Source: Stenotrophomonas rhizophila
Lineage (GTDB): Bacteria; Pseudomonadota; Gammaproteobacteria; Xanthomonadales; Xanthomonadaceae
Assembly: GCF_001704155.1 (NCBI RefSeq)
Contig: NZ_CP016294.1
Location: 1,051,501-1,115,500, forward strand
Length of the DNA: 64,000 nucleotides
Direction: 5' to 3'
Below the pieces are notes generated by a model. That model searched no databases. It saw only the letters and a list, made by a program, of their open reading frames with translations, and had not been told where the DNA came from. Positions 1 to 7,819 of this stretch are shown one piece after another (positions within the stretch are counted from its first letter, which is position 1; each line of letters starts with the position of its first letter). A program made the translations under genes and the position numbers.

Positions 1-2
1 AC

Positions 3-341
3 CCCGGCGTTCACGTGCCCACGGCTGCACTTTTCGCCAGTCCCGATTTGACGCGCGACGCCCCAGTAGCGAAAATAGCGGACTTCGCTTCCGGGTCTTT
101 GCTCGGGAATGCGTTCGAGCCGGTACTGCGCCGTCGCGAACCTGCCGTCGAGGCAGTGCTTATCGCGTTGGACAGGATTGGCCGGGCACGACTCACCGGG
201 TCGGGAAGCGGTTGTTTCGTCGAGTTCGCCACGCGCGCTGCTGCAGAGCAGGGCCTGGCGCGGTTGCCGAAGGAACTGCGGGCATGGGTGGCTGCGGGCG
301 TGGAGCGCTCGCCACTGCTTGATGTACTCGAGCGTTATTGA
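3..341 (+). CDS. ispE: 4-diphosphocytidyl-2-C-methyl-D-erythritol kinase, C-terminal part (5' end outside window)
   Basis: This is the last 112 residues of IspE, the GHMP-family kinase that phosphorylates CDP-methylerythritol in the MEP pathway of isoprenoid synthesis in the cytoplasm. The visible part opens in frame with PGVHVPT, which matches the PGVxxPT segment of the family. It also contains the glycine-rich segment [12 protein letters not shown], the third GHMP motif that closes over the phosphate. The reading frame is open from base 3 and stops with TGA at 339-341. The tRNA-Gln and prs genes downstream are its usual Xanthomonadaceae neighbours. The N-terminal ATP-binding part lies outside the window. 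Confidence 0.93.
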   Translation, partial: PGVHVPTAALFASPDLTRDAPVAKIADFASGSLLGNAFEPVLRRREPAVEAVLIALDRIGRARLTGSGSGCFVEFATRAAAEQGLARLPKELRAWVAAGVERSPLLDVLERY

Positions 342-350
342 TTTTGATGC

Positions 351-427
351 AGGGGCGTCGCCAAGAGGCCCAAGGCACCAGGTTTTGATCCTGGCATTCG
401 GAGGTTCGAATCCTCCCGCCCCTGCCA
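351..427 (+). tRNA. tRNA-Gln (anticodon TTG), CCA encoded
   Basis: A full cloverleaf folds here. The acceptor stem is AGGGGCG (351-357) with CGCCCCT (417-423), discriminator G424 and encoded CCA 425-427. The anticodon stem is CCAGG/CCTGG (378-382 and 390-394) around loop TTTTGAT, so the anticodon TTG is at 385-387. The T arm GGAGG-TTCGAAT-CCTCC spans 400-416. The gene starts 9 bases after the ispE stop and may be cotranscribed with ispE or prs. Confidence 0.97.
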
Positions 428-561
428 CTTGCGGACGCCAACCGCGTTCCATGCGCATGCTGCGCGGACACGGTTGAACGGCCGCGGTGTTGTCACCGCA
501 GACGTCCTCGGGCGCCGGCGGCAGAGTTCTCCGCCAATCGCTCCCGCCCGAGACCGTCATG

Positions 562-1521
562 ATGCAAGATCACCCGAACCTGCTGGTATTTTCCGGCAAC
601 GCCAACAAGCGCCTTGCGCAGAGCATCTGCAAGGAACTGGGGGTGCGACCGGGAAAGGCGCTGGTGTCGCGCTTCTCCGATGGTGAAGTGCAGGTCGAAA
701 TCGAAGAGAACGTCCGCAAGCAGGACGTCTTCGTGATCCAGCCGACCTGCGCGCCCAGCGCCGAGAACCTGATGGAACTGCTGGTCCTGATCGATGCGCT
801 CAAGCGCGCTTCGGTCAACAGTGTCACCGCCGTGGTGCCGTACTTCGGCTACTCGCGCCAGGATCGCCGCATGCGCTCCTCGCGCGTGCCGATCACCGCC
901 AAGGTAGCCGCCAAGATGTTCAGCGCCGTTGGCGCCGACCGCGTCCTGACGGTGGACCTGCATGCCGACCAGATCCAGGGGTTCTTCGACATGCCGGTGG
1001 ACAACGTGTATGCCTCGCCGCTGCTGCTCGCCGATATCTGGCGCGCCTACGGCACTGAAAACCTGATCGTGGTGTCCCCGGACGTGGGTGGCGTGGTGCG
1101 TGCGCGTGCCGTCGCCAAGCGCCTGGACGATGCCGACCTGGCGATCATCGACAAGCGCCGTCCGCGCGCCAACGTCTCCACCGTGATGAACATCATCGGT
1201 GACGTCGAAGGCAAGACCTGCGTGATGGTCGATGACATCGTCGATACCGCCGGCACCCTGTGTGCGGCCGCCGCAGCGCTGAAGGCGCGTGGCGCCCTCA
1301 AGGTGGCCGCGTACTGCACCCACGCCGTGCTCTCGGGCCCGGCGGTGGACAACATCAACAACTCCCAGCTCGACGAGCTGGTGGTGACCGATACCATCCC
1401 GCTGCGTGAAGAAGCGCGCGTGTGCAGCAAGATCCGCCAGCTCAGCGTGGCGGAAATGCTGGCCGAAACGATGCGCCGCATCGCCTTCGGCGAGTCGGTC
1501 AGCTCGCTGTACGTGGATTGA
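562..1521 (+). CDS. prs: Ribose-phosphate pyrophosphokinase (PRPP synthetase)
   Basis: Prs transfers pyrophosphate from ATP to ribose 5-phosphate and makes PRPP for purine, pyrimidine, histidine, tryptophan and NAD synthesis. The 319-residue protein has the class I family length. Visible signatures are the catalytic flexible loop [10 protein letters not shown] near residues 94-103, the [11 protein letters not shown] segment near 132-142, and the PRPP-binding loop [12 protein letters not shown] near 221-232. An in-frame ATG lies one codon upstream (559) and the frame is open to 487, but the family begins at MQD. No strong Shine-Dalgarno sequence is visible. The gene lies between tRNA-Gln and rplY. 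Confidence 0.96.
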   Translation: MQDHPNLLVFSGNANKRLAQSICKELGVRPGKALVSRFSDGEVQVEIEENVRKQDVFVIQPTCAPSAENLMELLVLIDALKRASVNSVTAVVPYFGYSRQDRRMRSSRVPITAKVAAKMFSAVGADRVLTVDLHADQIQGFFDMPVDNVYASPLLLADIWRAYGTENLIVVSPDVGGVVRARAVAKRLDDADLAIIDKRRPRANVSTVMNIIGDVEGKTCVMVDDIVDTAGTLCAAAAALKARGALKVAAYCTHAVLSGPAVDNINNSQLDELVVTDTIPLREEARVCSKIRQLSVAEMLAETMRRIAFGESVSSLYVD

Positions 1522-1635
1522 TTCGTTTTTTTCCTGGCCGCCGGCAACGGCAGCCAGGGCCCCGGGGACGTCTGGTCGCGGACGTGCCCTTCATCGCCAA
1601 GCCACTCCGGCAAGGCAACAACTGGTAGAAGCAAA

Positions 1636-2253
1636 ATGTCGAAGACCCATGAAATCAAGGTCACCAAGCGTGAACTGCAGCGTAAGGGTGCGAGCCGCCG
1701 CCTGCGTCACGCCGGTGTGATCCCGGCCATCGTGTACGGTGGCAACGCCGAACCGGTCGCCATCAGCCTGGACCACAACGCCACCTGGCTGGCCCAGCAG
1801 AACGAGTGGTTCTACTCGTCGATCCTGAGCCTGAACCTGGACGGCCAGATCACCAAGGTGCTGCTGCGTGACATGCAGCGCCACCCGCACAAGCAGCTGA
1901 TCATGCACCTGGATTTCCTGCGCGTGGATGAGAACCAGGCCCTGACTGCTTCGGTGCCGCTGCACTTCCTCAACGAAGACACCTCGCCGGCCGGCAAGGC
2001 TGCCGACGTCGTGGTCACCCACGAACTGAAGGAAGTCACCGTCAGCTGCCTGCCGAAGGACCTGCCGGAGTCGATCGACGTCGACCTGGGCGAGCTGAAG
2101 GCTGGCGACGTGGTGTACCTGTCCAACATCAAGCTGCCGAAGGGCGTTGAGATCGTTGCCCTGGCCCAGGGCAAGGACCACGACGACGCCATCGTCACTG
2201 CCAAGCACGGCAAGGGCGAAGCCGCTGACGAAGAAGTGGCTGCTGCAGAGTAA
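1636..2253 (+). CDS. rplY: 50S ribosomal protein L25, long Ctc/TL5-type form
   Basis: bL25 binds 5S rRNA in the large subunit. At 205 residues this is the long, two-domain form. The first ~95 residues are the 5S-binding beta-barrel, with motifs such as GASRRLRHAGVIPAIVYGG and the HPHKQLIMHLDFLRV stretch. The remainder is the TL5/Ctc C-terminal domain, ending in an acidic tail rich in D, E and A. E. coli L25 has only the first domain. The ATG follows AGAAGC, a weak ribosome-binding site. The gene lies 114 bp after prs and ends at a strong hairpin terminator before pth. Confidence 0.96.
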   Translation: MSKTHEIKVTKRELQRKGASRRLRHAGVIPAIVYGGNAEPVAISLDHNATWLAQQNEWFYSSILSLNLDGQITKVLLRDMQRHPHKQLIMHLDFLRVDENQALTASVPLHFLNEDTSPAGKAADVVVTHELKEVTVSCLPKDLPESIDVDLGELKAGDVVYLSNIKLPKGVEIVALAQGKDHDDAIVTAKHGKGEAADEEVAAAE

Positions 2254-2260
2254 GTGATTG

Positions 2261-2293
2261 CGGCGCCTGTCCCCCCGGGGCAGGCGCCGTTTC
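2261..2293 (+). terminator. Rho-independent terminator-like hairpin after rplY
   Basis: The arms CGGCGCCTG (2261-2269) and CAGGCGCCG (2281-2289) form a perfect 9-bp GC-rich stem, and the C-run and G-run in the loop can extend it. TTTCTG follows. It separates rplY from pth. The T tract is short, so termination may be partial. Confidence 0.7.
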
Positions 2294-2334
2294 TGCATGT
2301 ACCGGCACGACGCCGGTAGCGATGAAGAAGAGCG

Positions 2335-2913
2335 ATGACAGGATTGCGATTGATCGTTGGCCTGGGTAACCCCGGACCCGAGCACGCCCAGACCCGGCAC
2401 AATGCCGGGTTTCGTTTCATTGACGCCCTGGTCGCACAGGCCGGCGCGCGCTGGAGCGTGGACAGCAAGCTGTTCGGCGAGACCGCCAAGGTCGATATCG
2501 CCGGCCAACCGGTGTGGCTGCTCAAGCCCGCCACCTTCATGAATCTCAGTGGCAAGTCGGTCACCGCCGCCCAGCGCTTCTGGAAGATCGAGCCCGAGGA
2601 AACCCTGCTGGCGCACGACGAACTGGACCTGCCGCCCGGCGTGGCCCGGCTCAAGTTCGATGGCGGCCACGGTGGCCAGAACGGCCTGCGTGACACCATC
2701 CGCCTGCTCGGCCATGGCAGGTTCCACCGCCTGCGCATCGGCATCGGTCATCCCGGTCACAAGGACCGCGTGGTGCCATGGGTGCTCGGCCGTGCCAGCA
2801 AGGACGATGACGTGCTGATCGGGCATGGCATCGACGACGCCATCGACGTACTGCCGCTGGCCGTGCGTGGCGATTACAGTGAGGCGATGAAGCGCCTGCA
2901 CACCCCGAAATAA
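2335..2913 (+). CDS. pth: Peptidyl-tRNA hydrolase
   Basis: Pth cleaves the ester bond of peptidyl-tRNAs that drop off stalled ribosomes and so recycles tRNA. The 192-residue length is typical. Visible family signatures are [18 protein letters not shown] near residues 9-26, which includes substrate-contact Asn12 and catalytic His22 (His20 of the E. coli enzyme), the FMNLSGKSV motif, and HDELDLPPG with the catalytic Asp. ATG 2335 directly follows GAAGAGCG, which can serve as ribosome-binding site. The pth-ychF order is widely conserved in proteobacteria. Confidence 0.97.
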   Translation: MTGLRLIVGLGNPGPEHAQTRHNAGFRFIDALVAQAGARWSVDSKLFGETAKVDIAGQPVWLLKPATFMNLSGKSVTAAQRFWKIEPEETLLAHDELDLPPGVARLKFDGGHGGQNGLRDTIRLLGHGRFHRLRIGIGHPGHKDRVVPWVLGRASKDDDVLIGHGIDDAIDVLPLAVRGDYSEAMKRLHTPK

Positions 2914-2922
2914 CCACGGCGT

Positions 2923-2945
2923 ACCGACCGACGGTCGGTGCCTAC
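2923..2945 (-). repeat. SMAG-type GTAG palindrome
   Basis: Read on the minus strand, GTAG (2945-2942) heads a hairpin with 7-bp arms ACCGACC (2923-2929) and GGTCGGT (2933-2939) and a 3-nt loop. It lies in the 52-bp pth-ychF gap. It fits the short GTAG-headed palindromes described in Stenotrophomonas maltophilia. Confidence 0.75.
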
Positions 2946-2965
2946 CACCCCAGAGGTTGTCAAAG

Positions 2966-4057
2966 ATGGGTATCAAATGCGGCATCGTCGGCCTGCCCAA
3001 CGTCGGCAAATCGACCCTGTTCAATGCGCTGACCAAGGCGGGCATCGCCGCGGCCAACTTCCCGTTCTGCACCATCGAGCCGAACGTCGGCATCGTGCCC
3101 GTGCCGGATCCGCGCCTGAACGAACTGGCGGCGATCATCAACCCGCAGAAGGTCATCCCGACCGCCGTGGAGTTCGTCGACATCGCCGGCCTGGTCGCCG
3201 GTGCCGCCAGCGGTGAAGGCCTGGGCAACAAGTTCCTGGCCCACATCCGCGAAGTGGATGCGATCACCCACGTAGTGCGCTGCTTCGAGCACGGCGACAT
3301 CATCCACGTGGCAGGCAAGGTGGATCCGATCTCGGACATCGAGACGATCGACATCGAACTGGCCCTGGCGGACCTGGACAGCGTGGAAAAGGCGCTGAAC
3401 CGCGCCGAGCGCGCGGCCAAGGGTGGCGACAAGGATGCCGCGGCACGCAAGCCGGTGCTGGCGAAGCTGCAGGCTGCGCTGTCCGACGGCAAGGCGGGTC
3501 GTTCGGTGGGCCTGGACGAGGAAGAGAAGGCGCTGGTGCGCGACCTGTTCCTGCTGACGCTGAAGCCGGTGATGTACATCTGCAACGTGCTGGAAGACGG
3601 CTTCGAGAACAATCCGCACCTGGAAGCGGTGCGCGTGCACGCTGCGGCCGAGGGCGCGATGGTGGTGCCGGTCTCGGCGGCGATCGAAGAAGAGCTCTCG
3701 CAGCTGGACGACGAAGACCGCGACACGTTCCTGGCCGACCTCGGCCTGAGCGAGCCGGGCCTGAACCGCGTGATCAACGCAGCGTACAAGCTGCTCGGCC
3801 TGCAGACCTACTTCACCGCCGGCGTGAAGGAAGTCCGCGCCTGGACCGTGCGCAAGGGCGCCACCGCCCCGCAGGCGGCCGCCGTGATCCACACCGACTT
3901 CGAGAAGGGCTTCATCCGCGCCGAAACCATCGCGTATGACGACTTCATCAAGTACAAGGGCGAAGCCGGCGCCAAGGAAGCCGGTCGCCTGCGCCTGGAA
4001 GGCAAGGAATACCGCGTCCAGGAAGGCGACATCCTGCACTTCCGCTTCAACGTCTGA
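2966..4057 (+). CDS. ychF: Redox-regulated ATPase YchF (Obg-related)
   Basis: YchF is a TRAFAC-class P-loop protein that prefers ATP to GTP, binds ribosomes and is linked to oxidative-stress responses. The 363 residues match the family length. The P-loop GLPNVGKST is at residues 9-17, and the [20 protein letters not shown] segment holds the G3 region. The central helical insertion is present. The C-terminal TGS domain ends ...[12 protein letters not shown] chose ATG 2966 because AGAGG at 2952-2956 is spaced 9 bp from it and the family starts MGIKCGIVG. An in-frame TTG at 2957 would add three residues. Confidence 0.96.
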   Translation: MGIKCGIVGLPNVGKSTLFNALTKAGIAAANFPFCTIEPNVGIVPVPDPRLNELAAIINPQKVIPTAVEFVDIAGLVAGAASGEGLGNKFLAHIREVDAITHVVRCFEHGDIIHVAGKVDPISDIETIDIELALADLDSVEKALNRAERAAKGGDKDAAARKPVLAKLQAALSDGKAGRSVGLDEEEKALVRDLFLLTLKPVMYICNVLEDGFENNPHLEAVRVHAAAEGAMVVPVSAAIEEELSQLDDEDRDTFLADLGLSEPGLNRVINAAYKLLGLQTYFTAGVKEVRAWTVRKGATAPQAAAVIHTDFEKGFIRAETIAYDDFIKYKGEAGAKEAGRLRLEGKEYRVQEGDILHFRFNV

Positions 4058-4079
4058 TCGATCCGACGCTGATGTCCGC

Positions 4080-4110
4080 AACGCCCCGCCTTGAGCGGGG
4101 CGTTTGCGTT
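4080..4110 (+). terminator. Rho-independent terminator after ychF
   Basis: The arms AACGCCCCGC (4080-4089) and GCGGGGCGTT (4095-4104) form a perfect 10-bp stem with a CTTGA loop, followed by TTGCGTTTG. It ends the ychF transcript at the head of the gene-free stretch 4058-4852. Confidence 0.8.
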
Positions 4111-4115
4111 TGGGC

Positions 4116-4343
4116 GTGGACAATAATTAGCCACGCCCCGAAAGCACTGCGCGACAGGCTTCACCGCACTTGTCCACAGCAAACTCCCATGGCTTTCCAC
4201 GCGCCATGTGGAAAACCCGCCGCCGGCATGGACAAATAATCACCATGCATTCGAAACCATTGCGGCACGGGGCTCACGCAGGCTTGTCCACAGCTAACTC
4301 CCACCGCTCTCCACGACCCCTGTGGAGAACATGCACGCTGCTG
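4116..4343. repeat. Two tandem imperfect ~113-bp repeats with DnaA-box-like nonamers
   Basis: Unit 1 (4116-4228) and unit 2 (4229-4343) align along their length. Each starts with a short hairpin in which GTGG/CCAC (unit 1) is replaced by ATGG/CCAT (unit 2), a paired change. Each then carries TTGTCCACA on the plus strand (4170-4178; 4284-4292), a shared AACTCCCA segment, TCCACG, and an inverted nonamer TGTGGANAA (4207-4215; 4321-4329). The spacing between the two nonamers is 28 bp in both units. The nonamers resemble DnaA boxes. No gene is visible here, and the function is unknown. Confidence 0.7.
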
Positions 4344-4372
4344 ACGTAGCGCCGGGCTGCTTCACGCATATG

Positions 4373-4542
4373 GGCGAACAGCCTTGCTCTGCGAACGTAC
4401 CTGGCTTGGGCCGTCGGGTGCGGGTTTGCGGGACACGCCGTAAATACGTCCTTGTAGGCTCGTAGAAAACATCCATGTTTTCTACGGTCCCGCAAACCCA
4501 CCCCCGCCGACCCTCCGACAGTTGGTCGGTGGCCAGGGAAGG
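4373..4542 (+). repeat. Long composite hairpin element, copy A
   Basis: A ~170-bp element shared with copies B, C and D in this window. Outer arms GGGTTTGCGGGAC (4422-4434) and GTCCCGCAAACCC (4487-4499) pair perfectly over 13 bp. Nested next to the right arm are perfect 12-bp arms (4461-4472 and 4475-4486) around CC. The 5' flank begins GGCGAACAGCC, and the 3' module CCGACAGTTGGTCGGTGGCC forms a small hairpin. There is no transposase or coding sequence. Short reading frames across it are by-products of the repeat. Confidence 0.8.
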
Positions 4543-4678
4543 AGCGGAATTACCGTTGTTCGGCATGCTCCGGCATCGCCGGTAGGGTTGGTTCCCAAAC
4601 AACCGCAGTGAACGTATCTACGTCCGGTAGCGCATGAATTGGATCGGAATGATCGACGGCCAACGGCCGTCTCCCGCG

Positions 4679-4844
4679 TTTCCCATGGCAACGACATACC
4701 GTCAAAGGCGGGTCGGGGCGGGTTTCCGGGGGTGTAGAAAACATGGATGTTTTCTACAAGCCCCCATGGATGGGTTCACGGCGTCCCCCGGAAACCCGCA
4801 CCGTCCCGCCAAGCCAGACGATCGTTGCAGAACGGCTGTTCGCC
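4679..4844 (-). repeat. Long composite hairpin element, copy B (inverted relative to A)
   Basis: Same family as copy A in opposite orientation, with the 3' modules facing each other across 136 bp. Outer 15-bp arms are perfect (4718-4732 with 4785-4799), as are the inner 12-bp arms (4733-4744 with 4747-4758, GG between). A further CCCAT-GG-ATGGG hairpin lies at 4763-4774. The 5' flank GGCGAACAGCC (minus strand, 4844-4834) begins 8 bases past the stop of the TonB-dependent receptor, so this copy lies in its 3' untranslated region and could act as a terminator. A GACGGCC-AAC-GGCCGTC hairpin at 4655-4671 lies between A and B. Confidence 0.8.
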
Positions 4845-4852
4845 TCACCCGC

Positions 4853-7588
4853 TTACAGCGCAGACCCACCAAACTTGTGCGTGTACTGCAGGTTCAACTG
4901 GCGGCCGACGGTATCGAACCACGACACGTCGTAATACGGGTACGACGTATAGGTCGCATCCTTCGGCGGCATCTTGTTGAACAGGTTCACCACCGACAGC
5001 GACAGGCGCGAATGGTCGTCGAAGCGGTACTGCACCGACAGGTTGTAGCGGTACGTCGCCTTCATCCACGGGCTGTCGCCGCTTTCCCAGTCGAAACTCT
5101 GGTCGTAGCTGTCGAAGCTCGGCAGCTTGCCCAGGCGCGAACCGTACAGCGTGGTCGACCACGCCGCGTTCTCCCAGGTCAGGCTGGCGCTGGTCTTGGT
5201 GCGCGGTATGTCGAAGCCGCTGTTGACCGCGAACTGGTCTTCCACCACGTCCCCGGCGAACTGCTGGAAATCATGGCGCTGCACCCAGGTGTGGTTGCCG
5301 CTCAGGATGAAATCACCCGCGCCGGTGGTCAGGCGGTAGCGCAGGCCGACGTCGATGCCGCGGGTGGTTTCGCGGGCGATGTTGATCGGGCTTACGTGCA
5401 CCCCGTACAGGCGGCCGTCGTCGGTTCGGGTGACGCGGCTGATGGCGTCCACGCAGGTCGGCGAGCTGGCATCGGCATCGCCCAGGCGGCAGGCCGCCTC
5501 ATCGCGCAGGATCGTGCTCACGTCCATGTCCTGCACCTGGTCGCGCATGTCGATGTCGAACCAGTCCACCGACAGGTCCAGGCCCACTGCGGGCGACCAC
5601 ACCAGACCGGCGCTCCAGGACGTGCTGGTTTCCGGATCCAGCTGGCGGTTGCCCTGGCGGGTGCGGATCAGGTTCTCTTCGTAATCCGAGCAGTCGTCGG
5701 CACCGTCTACCGCACAGGCGTAATAGTCATTGGCGCTGGTTTCATCGTTGCCCGGGCCGGCATACACATAGTGCAGGTCCGGCGCGCGGAACGCGGTGCC
5801 GTACGAGCCGCGCACCAGCAGCGAATCGATCGGCCGCCATTCGATGCCGCCGCTCCAGGTCGCCTTGCCGATCGTGTTGCCCGAGTAGCGGTACTGGTCG
5901 AAGCGGCCGGCCACGCTCACGTTGAGCGTGTCGTGCAGCGGCAGCCGCAGCTCGGCGGCGGTTGCCCAGCGGTTGCGGCTGCCATGGCCGTCCGAATCCT
6001 TCCAGCTGTAGTAGTAGTACTGCGTGGCCAGCGGATCGGGATTGAGCGCGTAGGACTGGTTGCCGAACTCGGCGGTGGCCGCAAAGCCGGCCTTTCCGCC
6101 GGGCAGCTCGAACAGCTCGCCGTTGGTCAGGGTCAGCGCGGCGGTATCGGTGCGCGACTTGGGCGTGTAGGTGGTGCGCGCGGCGATCGAATCGTACTCG
6201 GCGCGGGTCAGCGGCCGGTACAGGCGCGCCGGGTCGGCGTTGTAGATCGGGAAGCCATCGTCGTCCTCGCCCAGCTGCGGGCCCAGGAACAGGTCGTTGG
6301 CCTTGGCCGCGATGATCTGCGGCCAGCGGATCGATGACTGGTACTGCGAATGACTCAGCGAGGCCTCGTAATCCCAGGCCGCGCCCAGCGAGCCCTTGAA
6401 CCCGGTGGTGACACTGAAGGTCTTCTGGGTGCTGCGGATCATGCCGTTGCTCAGCCCGCCCATTTCCTCCGGCGAGAACTGGCGCTGCCAGAACTCCACC
6501 TGGTCGGTGGCCTGGTTGTGGAAGTAGCCGTCCTCGTTGCCATCCGGCGCCATCAGCCCCCACTGGGTCACGTCGCGCATCAGCGCGATGTCGTGGTAGC
6601 CCAGCTGTACGTCGGCGAACCACTCCGCGCCATTCTCGAAGCCGTAGCGCAGCGAAGCGTAGCCGTTGGCGCCACGACGCTTGCTCAGGATCGTGCCGTA
6701 GCCGATCGAGCGGTCGCTGCCGCAGTAGAAGCCGTATCGCGCGCGCTCGGCGTAGTAGGTGCTGCCCTTGTTCTGTCCGGCCAGCGCTTCGCAGGTGGCC
6801 TGGCCCGGGTCCAGGTAATCGTCGTTGTAATCCGTGCGCAGGTAAGCGCGGCGCGCGGCGCGCGCGCTGTCGGTGGGGGCGTCGAGGGTGGAATCCTGCT
6901 GCGCGCGCTCATAGGCCCACAGCGGGGTCTGCGACTGCAGTTCCAGGCTGTAGACCGCGCTGAACTTACCCGCATCGAAGCCGCTCGCGATGCTCATGTC
7001 GAACGACTCGCCACCGCCCTCGGTGGTGGTGCCCATGCGCACGTCCACCGTGGTGCCATCGACCTGCTTCTTCAGGATGAAGTTGACCACGCCGGCGATC
7101 GCGTCCGAGCCGTAGATGGCCGACGCGCTGCCGGTCAACACTTCAATCCGGTCGATCATGCCCAGCGGGATGTTGGAGACGTCGGTGAAGTTGCTGCGGC
7201 CCTGGAACGGCATCGGGAAGTCGGCGATCCGGCGGCCATTGACCAGCACCAGGGTGTGGTTCGGCCCCAGCCCACGCAGGTCGACCTGCTGCGCGCCCGG
7301 TGAGAAATCGGCGCCGCTGGCGGACTGCTGGCTCTGGGTCTCGCCGCCGTTCTGGGTCATCGAACGCAGTACGTCCGGCACGCTGGTGAAACCGCTGGCC
7401 TGGATCTGCTCGGCGGTGATCACCGTCACCGGGGCGGGGCCTTCAACCTGCGCGCGCGGAATGCGCGAGCCGGTGACCTGCACCGTGTCCAGTTGCTGCA
7501 CCCCGGGGGCCGGGGCCTGCGCCGCCGCAGTTGCGGCCACACCCATCAACGCCAGCTGGATCGACCACGCCATCGCCTGTTTACGCAT
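4853..7588 (-). CDS. TonB-dependent outer-membrane receptor
   Basis: A 911-residue TonB-dependent receptor, which would import a ligand across the outer membrane using TonB/ExbBD energy. It has a 24-residue signal peptide (MRKQAMAWSIQLALMGVAATAAAQ). A TonB-box-like LDTVQVTGSRI follows, then the plug domain (residues ~45-165) with PVTVITAEQIQASG, VLVNGRRIADFP and GSASAIYGSDAIAGVVNFILKK. A 22-strand barrel follows and ends with the family C-terminus (NLQYTHKFGGSAL). Loops contain cysteine pairs likely to form disulfides. The frame is open upstream to 7789, but ATG 7588 gives the signal peptide. It is divergent from an exported isoaspartyl peptidase. The ligand is unknown; it belongs to the large Xanthomonadaceae set of such receptors. 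Confidence 0.94.
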   Translation of the reverse strand: MRKQAMAWSIQLALMGVAATAAAQAPAPGVQQLDTVQVTGSRIPRAQVEGPAPVTVITAEQIQASGFTSVPDVLRSMTQNGGETQSQQSASGADFSPGAQQVDLRGLGPNHTLVLVNGRRIADFPMPFQGRSNFTDVSNIPLGMIDRIEVLTGSASAIYGSDAIAGVVNFILKKQVDGTTVDVRMGTTTEGGGESFDMSIASGFDAGKFSAVYSLELQSQTPLWAYERAQQDSTLDAPTDSARAARRAYLRTDYNDDYLDPGQATCEALAGQNKGSTYYAERARYGFYCGSDRSIGYGTILSKRRGANGYASLRYGFENGAEWFADVQLGYHDIALMRDVTQWGLMAPDGNEDGYFHNQATDQVEFWQRQFSPEEMGGLSNGMIRSTQKTFSVTTGFKGSLGAAWDYEASLSHSQYQSSIRWPQIIAAKANDLFLGPQLGEDDDGFPIYNADPARLYRPLTRAEYDSIAARTTYTPKSRTDTAALTLTNGELFELPGGKAGFAATAEFGNQSYALNPDPLATQYYYYSWKDSDGHGSRNRWATAAELRLPLHDTLNVSVAGRFDQYRYSGNTIGKATWSGGIEWRPIDSLLVRGSYGTAFRAPDLHYVYAGPGNDETSANDYYACAVDGADDCSDYEENLIRTRQGNRQLDPETSTSWSAGLVWSPAVGLDLSVDWFDIDMRDQVQDMDVSTILRDEAACRLGDADASSPTCVDAISRVTRTDDGRLYGVHVSPINIARETTRGIDVGLRYRLTTGAGDFILSGNHTWVQRHDFQQFAGDVVEDQFAVNSGFDIPRTKTSASLTWENAAWSTTLYGSRLGKLPSFDSYDQSFDWESGDSPWMKATYRYNLSVQYRFDDHSRLSLSVVNLFNKMPPKDATYTSYPYYDVSWFDTVGRQLNLQYTHKFGGSAL

Positions 7589-7819
7589 GAGAATTCCCAA
7601 CAAGAAAGTAGGCCTCAGGGGAGGCCGCGACCCCCATTCACATTCGGTGAACGGACGGCGCGCATTTAACGCCTTTTTTACGCTGTTCACCACTGCCGCG
7701 TCTTCAGGAAGCGGCTGACGCCGATTTCCGGCCCCAGCCACGGCCTGCATGGCTTTCGGCCGATGCAGGTGGGCGTGCGGCGCGGGCATGATGGGGGTTC
7801 ACCCGCTCCGGTCATCGCC

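Noticed and set aside
487..561. An upstream in-frame start for prs at 487.
   Set aside because: It would add 25 residues not found in the family; [13 protein letters not shown] is the usual start.
4116..4343. A chromosome origin (oriC) because of the DnaA-like boxes.
   Set aside because: No dnaA, dnaN or rnpA-rpmH genes and no AT-rich unwinding region are near; only four imperfect boxes are present.
4634..6337. A 567-codon plus-strand frame across the repeat region and opposite the TonB receptor.
   Set aside because: It is antisense to the receptor gene, which has a signal peptide, plug and barrel; the encoded peptide has no recognisable domain.
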